This document shows, piece after piece, positions 19,486 to 31,048 of a stretch of 64,000 nt of DNA. Each line of letters starts with the position of its first letter. Position 1 is the first letter of the stretch. The translations under genes and the position numbers were made by a program. The stretch spans positions 23,912-87,911 of the forward strand of contig VGZR01000005.1 of the NCBI GenBank assembly GCA_016872515.1, given 5' to 3'. The notes beneath the pieces were generated by a model. It saw nothing but the letters and a program-made list of their open reading frames with translations. It was not told the origin of the DNA and searched no databases. Origin of the DNA: SAR202 cluster bacterium (lineage in GTDB: Bacteria > Chloroflexota > Dehalococcoidia > Lucifugimonadales > VGZR01).

Positions 19486-20934
19486 TCAGCCCACCGGTTC
19501 CGCCCACAGCTCCAGGCACCGCCTGCCGCCAGCGGGCACCTTCGCCCACTCGGCGATGCGCCATCCGACCACCCACACGATGCCCTCCCGCGCGACGACC
19601 AACGGGACGTGGTCGCGAATGTCACGAGGCACCTTCGCGTTCACCATGAAGTCCTGGAGCTTCTGCGGCTCGCGTATCCCCAGCGGCTGGAACCGGTCGC
19701 CATTCTTACGGGCGCGCACACACAGCGGCCCCTCGGCCATCTCCGGCGACAGCCGCGCCACCAGCCCGTCAGGGAAGTCTGATGCCTTCTCTGTTCGCCT
19801 TCCTCTGACTGGAACCGCTCCTACTTTCGCCGTGAATCGCCACCCAGATAGCTCCGTCACACCCGGCACCGTGAGCGGGTGTTCGCCCGTCAGCGTTGGC
19901 AGCGCTGGGCGGGCATCATGTTGGTGGGCCAGCGTCGTCATGGCGTAGCCAACCGCGAACCGAAGACCGCCGGGGAGGTCGAGCGTCCGCCCGGCCTTGC
20001 CGCGCATGATGCGGGCCATTCCCTCGATGTGGTTCTGCTCGACCTGCTCCAGGTCGCCCTTCGCCTCCAGCACGGCCCGCCGCAGCACGTGGCCCTGGAG
20101 TGCGGCTGGCAGTTCGGCGAAGGCCTTCCGTTCAATCTCCAACGCACCGTCGCGGGCGCTCGCCACTTCGCGCCACGCCTTCGCCGCCTGCTCCGCGAGG
20201 TAGTCCAGGTCTCGTGAGGCGTTGGCCGAGAGCCGCAGCAGTGCGTCCTGGATGGCGGGGTTGAGCCTTCGCAGGACGGGCATCACCTCCTGCCGGACGC
20301 GGCCACGGGCCAGGTCGGTGGACAGGTTCGTCTCGTCCGTTCTCGGCGCAAGGCCGAGCGCCGCGCAGTACGCGACGGTGTCCTCCCGCGAGACGGCCAG
20401 CAGCGGTCGGAAGAGCAGCACATCGCGGCCCGCCAGCGTGCGCCGCGACACAGCGTCCATGCCCCGCAGGCCGGTCAGGCCAGAACCCCGGACGATGTTG
20501 AGCAGCACCGTCTCCGCCTGGTCTGTGGCCGTGTGCCCCAGGGCGATGGCGTCGGCCCCAACCTTCTTGGCGACGCGGCCCAGGAAGTCGTACCGTGCCA
20601 GCCGGGCCGCCTCCTCCACCGACAGCCTGCGCCGGTTCCGCAGAGCGGGCACGTCGGCGCGGTCCAACGTACACTGCACACCCCGGCTCTCGAAGAACTC
20701 CTTCACGAACGCTGCATCTGTCTTCGCGGCTGCGCCGCGCAGCCCGTGGTCGAGGTGCGCGCCGTGCAGCCGGAGTCCTAGTTCGTCCCTAAGGGAGTAC
20801 AGCGCGTCGAACAGCGTCAGCGAGTCAGGCCCGCCGGAGACGGCCACCACGAGCAGCTTGTCCCGAAAAGCGGCCTGCTCGGCCGCGTCGCGGACCGCGC
20901 GGCGCACCCTGGCAACAGGCCCGTCCTTCTTCAC
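19486..20934 (-). CDS. tilS: tRNA(Ile)-lysidine synthetase
   Basis: Modifies the wobble cytidine of the CAU-anticodon tRNA-Ile to lysidine so that it reads AUA. The 482-residue protein has the N-type ATP pyrophosphatase P-loop VVAVSGGPDSLTLFD, then LHGAHLDHGLRG, ALGHTATDQAETVLLN and RGSGLTGLRGM, followed by the TilS substrate-binding and C-terminal domains (PDGLVARLSPEM ... GDRFQPLG). It starts 3 bp after the CNNM gene ends. Confidence 0.95.
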   Translation of the reverse strand: MKKDGPVARVRRAVRDAAEQAAFRDKLLVVAVSGGPDSLTLFDALYSLRDELGLRLHGAHLDHGLRGAAAKTDAAFVKEFFESRGVQCTLDRADVPALRNRRRLSVEEAARLARYDFLGRVAKKVGADAIALGHTATDQAETVLLNIVRGSGLTGLRGMDAVSRRTLAGRDVLLFRPLLAVSREDTVAYCAALGLAPRTDETNLSTDLARGRVRQEVMPVLRRLNPAIQDALLRLSANASRDLDYLAEQAAKAWREVASARDGALEIERKAFAELPAALQGHVLRRAVLEAKGDLEQVEQNHIEGMARIMRGKAGRTLDLPGGLRFAVGYAMTTLAHQHDARPALPTLTGEHPLTVPGVTELSGWRFTAKVGAVPVRGRRTEKASDFPDGLVARLSPEMAEGPLCVRARKNGDRFQPLGIREPQKLQDFMVNAKVPRDIRDHVPLVVAREGIVWVVGWRIAEWAKVPAGGRRCLELWAEPVG

Positions 20935-20936
20935 GC

Positions 20937-22256
20937 CTACTTTTGCGGCACGCCGCCGGAGGCAACGCCATCCTGCTCCCCGGCCGCCGGCGCCGTGGCG
21001 GAGGGGGTCTTGGTGATCCGCACCGACTCGATCTTCAAGCCGCGCATCTCCGTCACTTCGACCCGCAGGCCTTTGTAAGGGAAATGAGCTCCGACGAACG
21101 GCATACGGCCCAGGGTGCTCAGCACGAAACCCGCCACCGTCTCATAGCCGCCCTTCGGCAAGCCCAGTCCAAGCTGCTCGTTGGCCTCCTCGATGGTCAT
21201 CCCCCCGTCCACCTGGTAGGTATGCAGGTCGATGGCCTCGAACGCTTCCTCCGGCTTCTCACCCTCTTCGCCGACCGAGCCGACCAGCTCTTCCAGCAGC
21301 CCCTTCAGCGTCACGAGGCCGGAAACGCTCCCGCGTTCGTTTACCGCGAATGCCATCGGGAACCCTTGGCGGCGCATCTCCTCGAACACGTCTCCGACCC
21401 GCTTGAGTTCGGGGACGAAGTACGCCTCGCGCAACACATCCGTCACCTGCTGGTCGAGGTCTACTCCTTTACCGGCCATCTCCCGCAGGATGTCCCTAAC
21501 CGAGACGGTGCCTACCACGTTGTCCGGTTCACCCTCGTACACGGGGAACCTGTCGTGGTCATGCTCGGCATGGATGGAGAGGAACCGCTCCAGGGTCGCT
21601 CCACGTTCCACCATGACCATCTCCGCCCGCGGCGTCATCACCTCGCTCACCTTCCGGTCGCCGAATCTGAACACACCCTCCAGGAGTTCCGCCTCCCGCG
21701 GTCCGAACGTCCCCTCCGCCTCGCCGATGTCGATGAGCGTGCGGAACTCACCCTCGGTGATGGACTTGACCTTGCCCTCCTGCGCCTCTCTTCTCGTCAC
21801 GCCCCTGCTCATCCACCGCAAGACGGCGACGATGGGCAGGAAGAGCATCTCGATGAAGAGCAGCGGCCGCGCATAGAGGAAGGCGAGCCGTTCTGCATAC
21901 CGGACGCCGACGGCCTTGGGGACAATCTCTCCGAAGACCAGGACCACGGATGTAACGACGATCGTGGACACGATAAGCCATGACTCCTCGTCGTTGACGA
22001 CCGAAAGGGTGATGATGGTCGCCACCGACGCGAGCAGGACATTGACGATGTTGTTCCCCAACAGCACCGTGGACAGCATCCGCTCCGGCTCTCCGCCCAT
22101 GCGCGACACCAGCGCCGCGCCCGGCTTCCCCGTGCTCACCAGGTGTTGGAGACGGGTGCGTTGTAGAGAGAGAAAGGCTGCCTCCGAGCTTGAAAAAAAC
22201 GCGGACAACACGAGGCAGACCAGCACGATGATGATATTGACAGTTTGACCTTCCAT
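20937..22256 (-). CDS. CNNM/CorC (HlyC) family membrane protein
   Basis: A 439-residue protein with an N-terminal DUF21/CNNM domain (VNIIIVLVCLVLSAFFSSSE, then GNNIVNVLLAS and VFGEIVPKAVGVRYAE; about four helices), a tandem CBS pair (VMTPRAEMVMVERG, DRFPVYEGEPDNVVG) and a C-terminal CorC_HlyC domain (YETVAGFVLSTLGRMP). Relatives take part in Mg2+/Co2+ homeostasis; older hemolysin names are misleading. The start at ATG 22256 (MEGQTVNIII) is supported by AGGAG seven bases upstream, and not the longer frame to 22304. The run is CNNM, tilS, lipoprotein. Confidence 0.9.
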   Translation of the reverse strand: MEGQTVNIIIVLVCLVLSAFFSSSEAAFLSLQRTRLQHLVSTGKPGAALVSRMGGEPERMLSTVLLGNNIVNVLLASVATIITLSVVNDEESWLIVSTIVVTSVVLVFGEIVPKAVGVRYAERLAFLYARPLLFIEMLFLPIVAVLRWMSRGVTRREAQEGKVKSITEGEFRTLIDIGEAEGTFGPREAELLEGVFRFGDRKVSEVMTPRAEMVMVERGATLERFLSIHAEHDHDRFPVYEGEPDNVVGTVSVRDILREMAGKGVDLDQQVTDVLREAYFVPELKRVGDVFEEMRRQGFPMAFAVNERGSVSGLVTLKGLLEELVGSVGEEGEKPEEAFEAIDLHTYQVDGGMTIEEANEQLGLGLPKGGYETVAGFVLSTLGRMPFVGAHFPYKGLRVEVTEMRGLKIESVRITKTPSATAPAAGEQDGVASGGVPQK

Positions 22257-22355
22257 AGACCTAACTCCTGTTGGAAGACGCCCTCGAAGACGGGCCAGAA
22301 CCATGATGGCGCGGAAAAGCGAACAAGAACGCCTCGATGGCTTCGCTTTAGGATA

Positions 22356-22853
22356 TCAGCCCTGGGCCGGGGCTGCCGGAGCGTCTCTCGCTTGCCGTTC
22401 GTCCCAGAGCCGCCTTGCGGTACGGGCGGCGATGGACTGTCCGAACCCGCGCCGCCTGAGATGGCCCCAGAGCCTGCGGTGGAACGAGGCGAAGTCGGCG
22501 TCCTCGAGCCGGCGGGAGAACTTGACCGCGGCGCGGTAGGCGGCGTCCTCGTCCTCGACGCCCTGGACCGCCTCCTCCGATGCCGCGCCCGCCACGCCCT
22601 TGGAGCGCAGCTCGCGCCTGATGGCCGACGCGCTGCGGGGGCTGCCGTGGTCACGGCGCTCCTTCCACGAGGCAGCGAAGGCCGCATCGTCCACAAGCCC
22701 GCGTTCCTTGAGGCTGGCGATCGCCCGGTCCACCGCCGATGGGGGAAAGCGCCGCCTCAGATGCGCGCGGACCTCCGCCTCGCTGCGCGGCCGCTGGGCC
22801 AGCAGCCGCAGAGCCGCAGCCTTGGCGCGTTGGAACGGTCCGTCTTCGTCCAT
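22356..22853 (-). CDS. recX: Regulatory protein RecX
   Basis: A 165-residue helical RecA modulator. It has the three-helix repeats of RecX: LRLLAQRPRSEAEVRAHL, LKERGLVDDAAFAASWKERR and IRRELRSKGV, with a final repeat containing LWGHLRRRGFGQSIAART. RecX caps and destabilises RecA filaments. It is 47 bp downstream of recA on the same strand, the classical arrangement. Confidence 0.93.
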   Translation of the reverse strand: MDEDGPFQRAKAAALRLLAQRPRSEAEVRAHLRRRFPPSAVDRAIASLKERGLVDDAAFAASWKERRDHGSPRSASAIRRELRSKGVAGAASEEAVQGVEDEDAAYRAAVKFSRRLEDADFASFHRRLWGHLRRRGFGQSIAARTARRLWDERQARDAPAAPAQG

Positions 22854-22900
22854 GGTTGACCCTTCCGCGGAAGAGCGCGCCCGGAGCCTCGGACGGAAGG

Positions 22901-23959
22901 CTAAGTCTCGCTCTCTGAGCCTTCCTCTTCCGAGTCTTCCGCGCCCTCTTCCGGGACAGCCGCGGGCGGCTTCATGTCCGCATTATGGCGTATCTGGGCC
23001 TCGATGTCGCGGGCGATTGTAGGGTTCTCCTTGAGGAACGACTTGACGTTCTCCCGGCCCTGGCCGAGCCGCACGTCGCCGAAGGAGTAGAAGGAGCCGG
23101 TCTTCTTCAGCACGCCGAGGCGCTCGCCCATCTCGACCAGGTCGCCTTGGCGGCTGATGCCTTGGTTGAACATGATATCGAACTCGGCGACGCGGAACGG
23201 CGGGGCGACCTTGTTCTTCACGACCCGCGCGCGCACGCGTGTCCCCACGACCTCCGTCCCCTGCTTGATGGACTCCAGCCGCCGCAGGTCCAGCCGCACC
23301 GAGGAGTAGAACTTGAGGGCGCGTCCGCCCGGTGTGACCTCGGGGTTGCCCCAGATGACGCCGACCTTCTCGCGTATCTGGTTGATGAAGACGACAGCCG
23401 TGTTGGAGCGGCTGATGGCCGCGACGAGCTTGCGTAGCGCCTGGGACATGAGCCGCGCCTGAAGGCCGACGTGGGTGTCGCCCATGTCGCCCTCCAGCTC
23501 AGCCTTGGGCACCAGCGCGGCGACGCTGTCTATCACGACCACGTCCACAGCGCCGCTCCGCACGAGGTACTCGCATATCTCCAGCGCCTGCTCCGCCGAG
23601 TCGGGCTGCGAAAGCAGCAGGTTCTCGACGTCCAGGCCGCAGCGGGCCGCGTAGCTCGGGTCGAGGGCGTGCTCCGCGTCTATGTACGCCGCATTGCCGC
23701 CGTTGCGCTGCGCCTCCGCCATGATGTGGTGGGCCACCGTGGACTTGCCCGACGACTCAGCGCCGTAGATCTCGGTCACCCGTCCGCGGGGGATGCCCCC
23801 GACGCCCAGGGCAATGTCGAGCGCGAGGGAGCCGGTGGATATAGCATCCACCTTGGCCAGATGGCCCCCCTCGCCAAGCCGCATGATGGTCCCCCGGCCG
23901 AACTGCCGGTCAATCTGTCCGATAGCTAGCTCCAGCGCCTTGGCCTTGTCATTACTCAC
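22901..23959 (-). CDS. recA: Recombinase RecA
   Basis: Strand-exchange recombinase and SOS coprotease. Walker A is GAESSGKST and the Walker B region reads [10 protein letters not shown]; loop motifs [20 protein letters not shown] and [12 protein letters not shown] are present, and an acidic tail ends the protein. I choose GTG 23959 (SNDKAKALE) because AAGGAAGGA precedes it at good spacing, giving 352 residues; an in-frame ATG at 24001 would add 14 residues. The upstream region carries a promoter candidate and a near-perfect Gram-positive-type LexA box, so SOS control is likely. recX follows. Confidence 0.97.
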   Translation of the reverse strand: MSNDKAKALELAIGQIDRQFGRGTIMRLGEGGHLAKVDAISTGSLALDIALGVGGIPRGRVTEIYGAESSGKSTVAHHIMAEAQRNGGNAAYIDAEHALDPSYAARCGLDVENLLLSQPDSAEQALEICEYLVRSGAVDVVVIDSVAALVPKAELEGDMGDTHVGLQARLMSQALRKLVAAISRSNTAVVFINQIREKVGVIWGNPEVTPGGRALKFYSSVRLDLRRLESIKQGTEVVGTRVRARVVKNKVAPPFRVAEFDIMFNQGISRQGDLVEMGERLGVLKKTGSFYSFGDVRLGQGRENVKSFLKENPTIARDIEAQIRHNADMKPPAAVPEEGAEDSEEEGSESET

Positions 23960-24015
23960 AGCCGGTCCTTCCTTTATCTCCAGATCTCTAGTCTGTCTCA
24001 TTCGCCTACAAAGTA

Positions 24016-24027
24016 GAACACTTATTC
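24016..24027. promoter_or_regulatory. Candidate LexA (SOS) operator of recA
   Basis: GAACACTTATTC is an 11/12 match to the palindrome GAACNNNNGTTC bound by Bacillus-type LexA; only one outer base differs. It sits about 14 nt downstream of the recA -10 candidate and just upstream of the gene, where a bound repressor would block initiation. Confidence 0.55.
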
Positions 24028-24040
24028 CAATCGTCCCGCT

Positions 24041-24069
24041 ATATTAGCACGGGTCAACCGAGTGCTCAA
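24041..24069 (-). promoter_or_regulatory. Candidate recA promoter
   Basis: On the minus strand TTGAGC (24064-24069) and TAATAT (24041-24046) lie 17 nt apart, about 80 bp upstream of the preferred GTG start. The hexamers are moderate matches but spacing and the LexA-box location agree. Confidence 0.45.
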
Positions 24070-24172
24070 GCGGGGGCACGCCCCTGCATCTGAAGCTGCC
24101 GCCAAAGAGGCCGTGATAACATTCCGTAAGAGCGCTCACAGCATCCGTGTTTGCGGAGAGGCACAACATCCA

Positions 24173-24895
24173 TTGACCAAGCCCGTCATCGCCGTCAGCA
24201 CCAGCACCCCCACAGGCTCCGACGCCGAAGACTGTGCCAACGTCGTCGAGCGGGCTGGCGGCGTGCCGCAGTTCGTCCTGCCCGGCCACAAACTGCCGCC
24301 CAGCGAGACCCTGGCCAGGATAGACGGCCTGCTCGTCTCCGGCGGTGAGGACGTTCACCCCAGAGAGTACGGCCACGAGATAGACCCGAAGGCCAACGTC
24401 TATCCCCTGCCCGAGCGCGACGAGGTGGAGATTCCGCTGCTCAAGGCCGCTGTCGCCGCCAACCTGCCCGTCCTGTGCATCTGCCGCGGCTTCCAGGCGC
24501 TCAACGTCGCCATGGGCGGCACGCTCATCCAGCACCTCGACGGCCACCGCACGGTCAACAAGGAGACCGGCGAGCAGGGCTTCGCATTCCACCGCATCTA
24601 CATCGCCCCCGGCAGCAAGCTCGCCGCCGTCGTCGGCGCGGGCGGCTTCGTGCGGGTGAACAGCTGGCACCACCAGGGCGTCCGCGAGCCGCAGAAGTCG
24701 CCACGCCTGATGGCCTCGGCGTACGCGCTGGACGACGGCCTTATCGAGGGGTTGGAAAGCCCGGCGCACGACTGGGTCATCGGGGTCCAGTTCCACCCAG
24801 AGACGCCCGGCGGCGTCCCGCCCCACTTCGAGCGGCTGTTCCAGGGCCTGGTGGAGTGGGCCGCCCGCCGCAAGGCCGCCCTGGCCCGCGTCTAG
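24173..24895 (+). CDS. Class I glutamine amidotransferase-like hydrolase (peptidase C26, PuuD-like)
   Basis: A 240-residue stand-alone class I GATase domain. The catalytic Cys is in LCICRGFQALN, the oxyanion segment is VSGGEDVHP, and the His-Glu pair is in GVQFHPE. These proteins hydrolyse gamma-glutamyl amides such as gamma-glutamyl-GABA. I prefer TTG 24173 (TKPVIAVSTST), with GGAGAGG upstream, over the open frame to 24062, because the extra residues are unlike the family and would overlap the recA promoter. It is divergent from recA. Substrate unknown. Confidence 0.85.
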   Translation: MTKPVIAVSTSTPTGSDAEDCANVVERAGGVPQFVLPGHKLPPSETLARIDGLLVSGGEDVHPREYGHEIDPKANVYPLPERDEVEIPLLKAAVAANLPVLCICRGFQALNVAMGGTLIQHLDGHRTVNKETGEQGFAFHRIYIAPGSKLAAVVGAGGFVRVNSWHHQGVREPQKSPRLMASAYALDDGLIEGLESPAHDWVIGVQFHPETPGGVPPHFERLFQGLVEWAARRKAALARV

Positions 24896-25025
24896 GCCAG
24901 CCGCAGTTCCTGATACAAAGCTGCCCTCTCGGTCGTCGGGGCGATTGCCCACTACCTCGCTTGCCTCTCCACACCAAACCAGTCCTCCCCGTTCCGGAAT
25001 AATATGAAAAACCGTTCAGAATCAT

Positions 25026-25054
25026 TTGAACGCTAGCTACGAATCTGCTATAAT
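25026..25054 (+). promoter_or_regulatory. gyrA promoter
   Basis: TTGAAC (25026-25031), a 17-nt spacer and a perfect TATAAT (25049-25054) lie about 40 bp before gyrA. This is the best promoter match in the window. The surrounding 70 bases are A+T-rich. Confidence 0.75.
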
Positions 25055-25095
25055 CGCCCCTAGTCTCACAACGGCTGAGGGGAGTTCTGTTCTAA

Positions 25096-27636
<2,541 letters not shown>

Positions 27637-27674
27637 GCGTCTCCAGCTTCGCAACGAACGCCGTATCAGACGAC

Positions 27675-27703
27675 GTAGGGGTGGGTTTGAAACCCACCCC
27701 TAC
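27675..27703. repeat. 29-bp perfect palindrome after gyrA
   Basis: GTAGGGGTGGGTTT (27675-27688) pairs with AAACCCACCCCTAC (27690-27703) around a single G. There is no U-run after it, so it is a REP-like palindrome or a factor-independent mRNA 3'-end protector rather than a classical terminator. Confidence 0.6.
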
Positions 27704-27729
27704 GCGCGCAACGCCCATCCCTCCATCCC

Positions 27730-29223
27730 GTGCCGTCGTTGTATAGTAAGAACAACATCGCTCTGCAACGATGCCTCACCAAGGCCAGCCTGTCCGCACT
27801 GATCGCCCTAGCCGCCGCCGTGGCCTTGGCCTGCGGCGGCGATGGCCAACCGACTGCGACGCCGAGCCCCGCGCCGTCCCCAACGGCCGCGCCCGTGCCC
27901 ACCCTCGCCGTCCCGACCTCGACACCCGAACCCTGGACCCCGACCCCTGAGGTTCAGGGGTCGGGGTCCAGGGACGAAGGCACCGTCGTCTCCGTCGGGC
28001 CGGAGCCGACCGCCACGCCCGTGCCGACCGTGTCGGCCAGGGTGGACCCCGCCGACGCCCAGCGCCTCAGCCAGCAGGCCATGCAGCAGCTGACGACGCT
28101 CACCAGCGCCCGCAGCCCCAGGGAAAGCGCGACCCAGCAGGAGGCCGATGCCGCCCGCTACCTCTTCGAGCAGTTCACCATTCTGGGCTACGCGCCCGCC
28201 CTCCAGGAGTTCACCGTTGACGTCCTCCTGACCGACCCGCCCGTCCTCGACGTGCCAAGCCTCGACGTCACCTCCACCGGCGCTTACCCCCTCACCCTGT
28301 CGGCGCAGGGCCGGGCCACGGGCGTGCTAGCGGACGCGGGCAAGGCTTTCGAGGAAGATTTCGAGGGTGTGGCTGTGGAGGGGCGCATCGCCCTCATCGA
28401 GCGTGGCGGCCTCACCTTCGAGGAGAAAGTGCTGCGGGCCGAGGAGCGCGGTGCTATCGCGGCCATCATCTACAACAACGACGACGGCGCCTTCGCGGGC
28501 TCGCTCCGCAGCCAGGCCGAGATACCCGTGGTGTCCATCCCTCGCGAGGTCGGTCTCGCCATCATCAACCTCATGGCCAACGGCGACACCGAGGCCGCCG
28601 TCTCGGTGATGTACGAGCAGCGCGACAGCCGCAACGTGATCGCCGACAAGCCTGCCTCGGCCGGCGCGCCGCGGGGCGAAGACGCCGTGGTCGTCGTCTT
28701 GGGCGGCCACTTCGACACCGTGCCGGGCGTCCCCGGCGCCAACGACAACGGCTCCGGCATCGCCACCCTCCTCGCCATCGCCGAGGAGATTGCCGGCAAG
28801 TCCTACCCCTTCACGGTGCGTTTCATCGCCTTCGGCTCCGAGGAGCTCGGCCTGGAGGGCAGCCAGTACTACGTGGACAACCTAACCGAGGACGAGCTCG
28901 ACCAGCTCCTCGCCATGTTGAACTTCGACGCCCTCGGCACCAGCCGGGTGTCCGGCATCCTTGCCGCCGACGAGCTGGCCGATGTGGTCATGAGAATCGG
29001 CGGCGCCAGCGGCATCACGGTGGAGCGCCATTTCGAGCTCGGCGGCGGCGCGAGCGACCACGCGCCCTTCTTCGCCGAGGGCATCCCCTTCGTCTTCTTC
29101 CTGGGCGACGACTTCTCGCGCATCCACACCATCGAGGACACCCTGGAGTTCGTGCGGCCCGAGCTGATGGGCAACGCCGCCGCCCTCGCCATCGTCCTCC
29201 TCGACGAACTCGCCGCCCGGTAG
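27730..29223 (+). CDS. M28 family aminopeptidase lipoprotein with PA domain
   Basis: A 497-residue exported zinc peptidase. A signal sequence ends at a lipobox (VALAC, about residue 35), followed by a Thr/Pro-rich linker of roughly 65 residues. A protease-associated domain (GVAVEGRIALIERGGLTFEE) precedes the M28 catalytic core. Zinc ligands can be read as GGHFDTVPG, GANDNGSG, SEELG, NFDALG and RIHTIEDT. It probably releases N-terminal residues from peptides at the outer face of the membrane. The start is GTG 27730; no convincing Shine-Dalgarno is visible, so the N-terminus is uncertain by a few residues. Confidence 0.9.
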   Translation: MPSLYSKNNIALQRCLTKASLSALIALAAAVALACGGDGQPTATPSPAPSPTAAPVPTLAVPTSTPEPWTPTPEVQGSGSRDEGTVVSVGPEPTATPVPTVSARVDPADAQRLSQQAMQQLTTLTSARSPRESATQQEADAARYLFEQFTILGYAPALQEFTVDVLLTDPPVLDVPSLDVTSTGAYPLTLSAQGRATGVLADAGKAFEEDFEGVAVEGRIALIERGGLTFEEKVLRAEERGAIAAIIYNNDDGAFAGSLRSQAEIPVVSIPREVGLAIINLMANGDTEAAVSVMYEQRDSRNVIADKPASAGAPRGEDAVVVVLGGHFDTVPGVPGANDNGSGIATLLAIAEEIAGKSYPFTVRFIAFGSEELGLEGSQYYVDNLTEDELDQLLAMLNFDALGTSRVSGILAADELADVVMRIGGASGITVERHFELGGGASDHAPFFAEGIPFVFFLGDDFSRIHTIEDTLEFVRPELMGNAAALAIVLLDELAAR

Positions 29224-29320
29224 GGGACTCGCTCTGCACCCCGGAAGCATCGACAAGGAATGCGATATCGAGAGATTGGCCGCATCCCCAAGCCACGCAA
29301 CGCTTGGGCGGGGCGTAGGG

Positions 29321-29362
29321 CCTCCTCCCCCCAAGGGGGGAGGATTGAAGTGGGGGTGAAGC
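29321..29362. repeat. G/C-palindrome intergenic repeat before ffh
   Basis: CCTCCTCCCCCC, AA, GGGGGGAGGATTGAAG, TGGGGGTGAAGC: the REP-like module in the orientation opposite to that at 14994. The hairpin lies between the M28 peptidase stop and ffh. Confidence 0.6.
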
Positions 29363-29403
29363 ATCCGAAGCGCCAGCCGCTGTACAATCATCCATAACCC
29401 ACC

Positions 29404-30735
29404 ATGTTCGAAGCACTCTCCGAACAACTGAACGGCGTCTTCAAGCGCCTCGGCAGCAAGGGCAGCCTGTCCGAGAAGGATGTGGACGAGGCCCTGCGTG
29501 AGGTGCGGCTGGCGCTCCTCGAGGCCGACGTCAACTTCAAGGTGGCCCGCGACCTGGTGGCGAAGATACGCGAGCGGGCGCTCCAGGACGACGTCCTCAA
29601 GGCGCTCAGCCCCGGCCAGCAGGTGGTCAAGGTCACCCACGAGGAGATGACGGCCCTGCTCGGTGGCGGCATCCACCGCATGGAGCCGGGTCCCGCGAGG
29701 CCGTCGGCCGTGATGATGGCGGGCCTCAACGGCTCAGGCAAGACGACGACGGCCGCCAAGCTGGCGCGCCACCTCAAGCAGGCGGGCCAGCTCCCCGTCC
29801 TGGTCGCCGCGGACCTTCAGCGCCCGGCGGCCATCCAGCAGCTCCAGACCCTCGGCAAGCAGGTCGAGGTCGCCGTGTACGCGGCCACCGACACCAAGGA
29901 CACCGTCCGCGTCGCCGGCGACGGCGTGAAGCATGCCGCCTCCCTCGGCGCGGCTTGGGCCATCGTGGACACGGCGGGCCGTTTCCAGATCGACGACGCC
30001 TTGATGGCCGAGCTGGCCCAGGTCAAGAAGGCCGTCTCGCCCGCCGAAACGCTCCTCGTCGTGGACGCCATGACCGGCCAGGAGGCCGTCAACGTCGCCA
30101 AGGCATTCCACGAGAAGGTAGGCCTGACCGGCCTAGTCCTCACCAAGATGGATGGCGACGCCAGGGGCGGCGCGGCCCTCTCCATCACCTCCGTCACCGG
30201 CGTGCCCATCAAGTTCATCGGCGTCGGCGAGCGCGCGGACGCCCTCGAACAGTTCCACCCCGACCGGCTCGCCTCCCGCATCCTCGGCATGGGCGATGTC
30301 CTCTCCCTCATCGAGAAGGCCCAGGCCACCTTCGACCAGACACAGGCGGCGGCCCTCGAGAAGAAGATGCGCCAGGCCACCTTCAACCTCGACGACTTCC
30401 TGGGACAGCTCCAGCAGCTCCGCAAGATGGGGCCCATCACCCAAGTGCTGGAGATGATCCCCGGCATGTCCGGACTCAAAGGCAAGATGGAGGCCGAGGG
30501 ACTGGATGAGTCCCACCTCAAGCGCATCGAGGCCATCATCCGCTCCATGACCCCCCAGGAGCGCAGGCACCCCGAGGTCATCGGCGGCAGCCGAAGGCGG
30601 CGCATCGCCGCGGGCAGCGGCACGGCCCCCCAAGACGTCAACCAGCTCCTCAACCAGTTCCGCCAGACCCAAAAGCTCATGAAGAAGATGTCCACCCGCC
30701 AGGGCATGAAAGCCATCGCCAAACTGATGAAGTAG
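29404..30735 (+). CDS. ffh: Signal recognition particle protein Ffh
   Basis: GTPase that targets membrane proteins to SecYEG with SRP RNA. The 443-residue protein has the N domain, G domain motifs GLNGSGKTTTAAKLA, DTAGRFQID and TKMDGDARGGAALS, and the Met-rich M domain (MRQATFNLDDFL, GPITQVLEMIPGM). The P-loop has Asn where most Ffh have Gln (GLQGSGKTT). ATG 29404 gives the usual MFEALSEQL start. Neither ftsY, rpsP nor an SRP RNA gene was seen next to it. Confidence 0.97.
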   Translation: MFEALSEQLNGVFKRLGSKGSLSEKDVDEALREVRLALLEADVNFKVARDLVAKIRERALQDDVLKALSPGQQVVKVTHEEMTALLGGGIHRMEPGPARPSAVMMAGLNGSGKTTTAAKLARHLKQAGQLPVLVAADLQRPAAIQQLQTLGKQVEVAVYAATDTKDTVRVAGDGVKHAASLGAAWAIVDTAGRFQIDDALMAELAQVKKAVSPAETLLVVDAMTGQEAVNVAKAFHEKVGLTGLVLTKMDGDARGGAALSITSVTGVPIKFIGVGERADALEQFHPDRLASRILGMGDVLSLIEKAQATFDQTQAAALEKKMRQATFNLDDFLGQLQQLRKMGPITQVLEMIPGMSGLKGKMEAEGLDESHLKRIEAIIRSMTPQERRHPEVIGGSRRRRIAAGSGTAPQDVNQLLNQFRQTQKLMKKMSTRQGMKAIAKLMK

Positions 30736-31048
30736 GGGGGCTTCGCTTCTGCACCGAGAATGACTCTACCGACCAACGATGCTACAAGAGCCACCAGAAA
30801 GCCCTTCAGTCTAAGATTGCCAGACCTCACTATGTGTTTCTCGCTTTCTCGCTGTAGCACATGAGCACAGCGAGAAAGCGAGAAACGAAATCTTTCCTGC
30901 TCTGAATGCGAGAGACCCTCCCTCTTGAGGCCATTGCTTACAGCGAGCATATAGGGCTTCGTACAGCCGTTCATGGTCTAAGAACGATTGTTGCTGTGGT
31001 CGCTTTAAGACCTAGGCGCAGCGAGAAAGCAAGAATCCATGAGACGTC
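30736..31048. other. 313-bp gap after ffh: hairpin and repeats, no gene seen
   Basis: This stretch is lower in GC than the flanks. It holds a perfect 20-bp inverted repeat (described separately), a partial further copy of its arm at about 31020 (CAGCGAGAAAGC), and a 16-bp perfect palindrome CATGAGACGTCTCATG at 31038-31053 that overlaps the end of the next pseudogene. I find no credible coding sequence. Confidence 0.5.
30836..30886. repeat. Perfect 20-bp inverted repeat with internally duplicated arms
   Basis: The left arm 30836-30855 and right arm 30867-30886 are exact reverse complements around an 11-nt loop. Each arm contains an 8-mer twice in tandem (TTTCTCGC TTTCTCGC). It follows ffh by 100 bp and has only a weak T-rich tail, so terminator function is possible but unproven. 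A hairpin of the same design but different sequence lies at 56803-56854. Confidence 0.65.

Noticed and set aside
24062..24172. Extended N-terminus of the class I amidotransferase
   Set aside because: The 37 residues are unlike the family and overlap the recA promoter; the TTG at 24173 has a ribosome-binding sequence.
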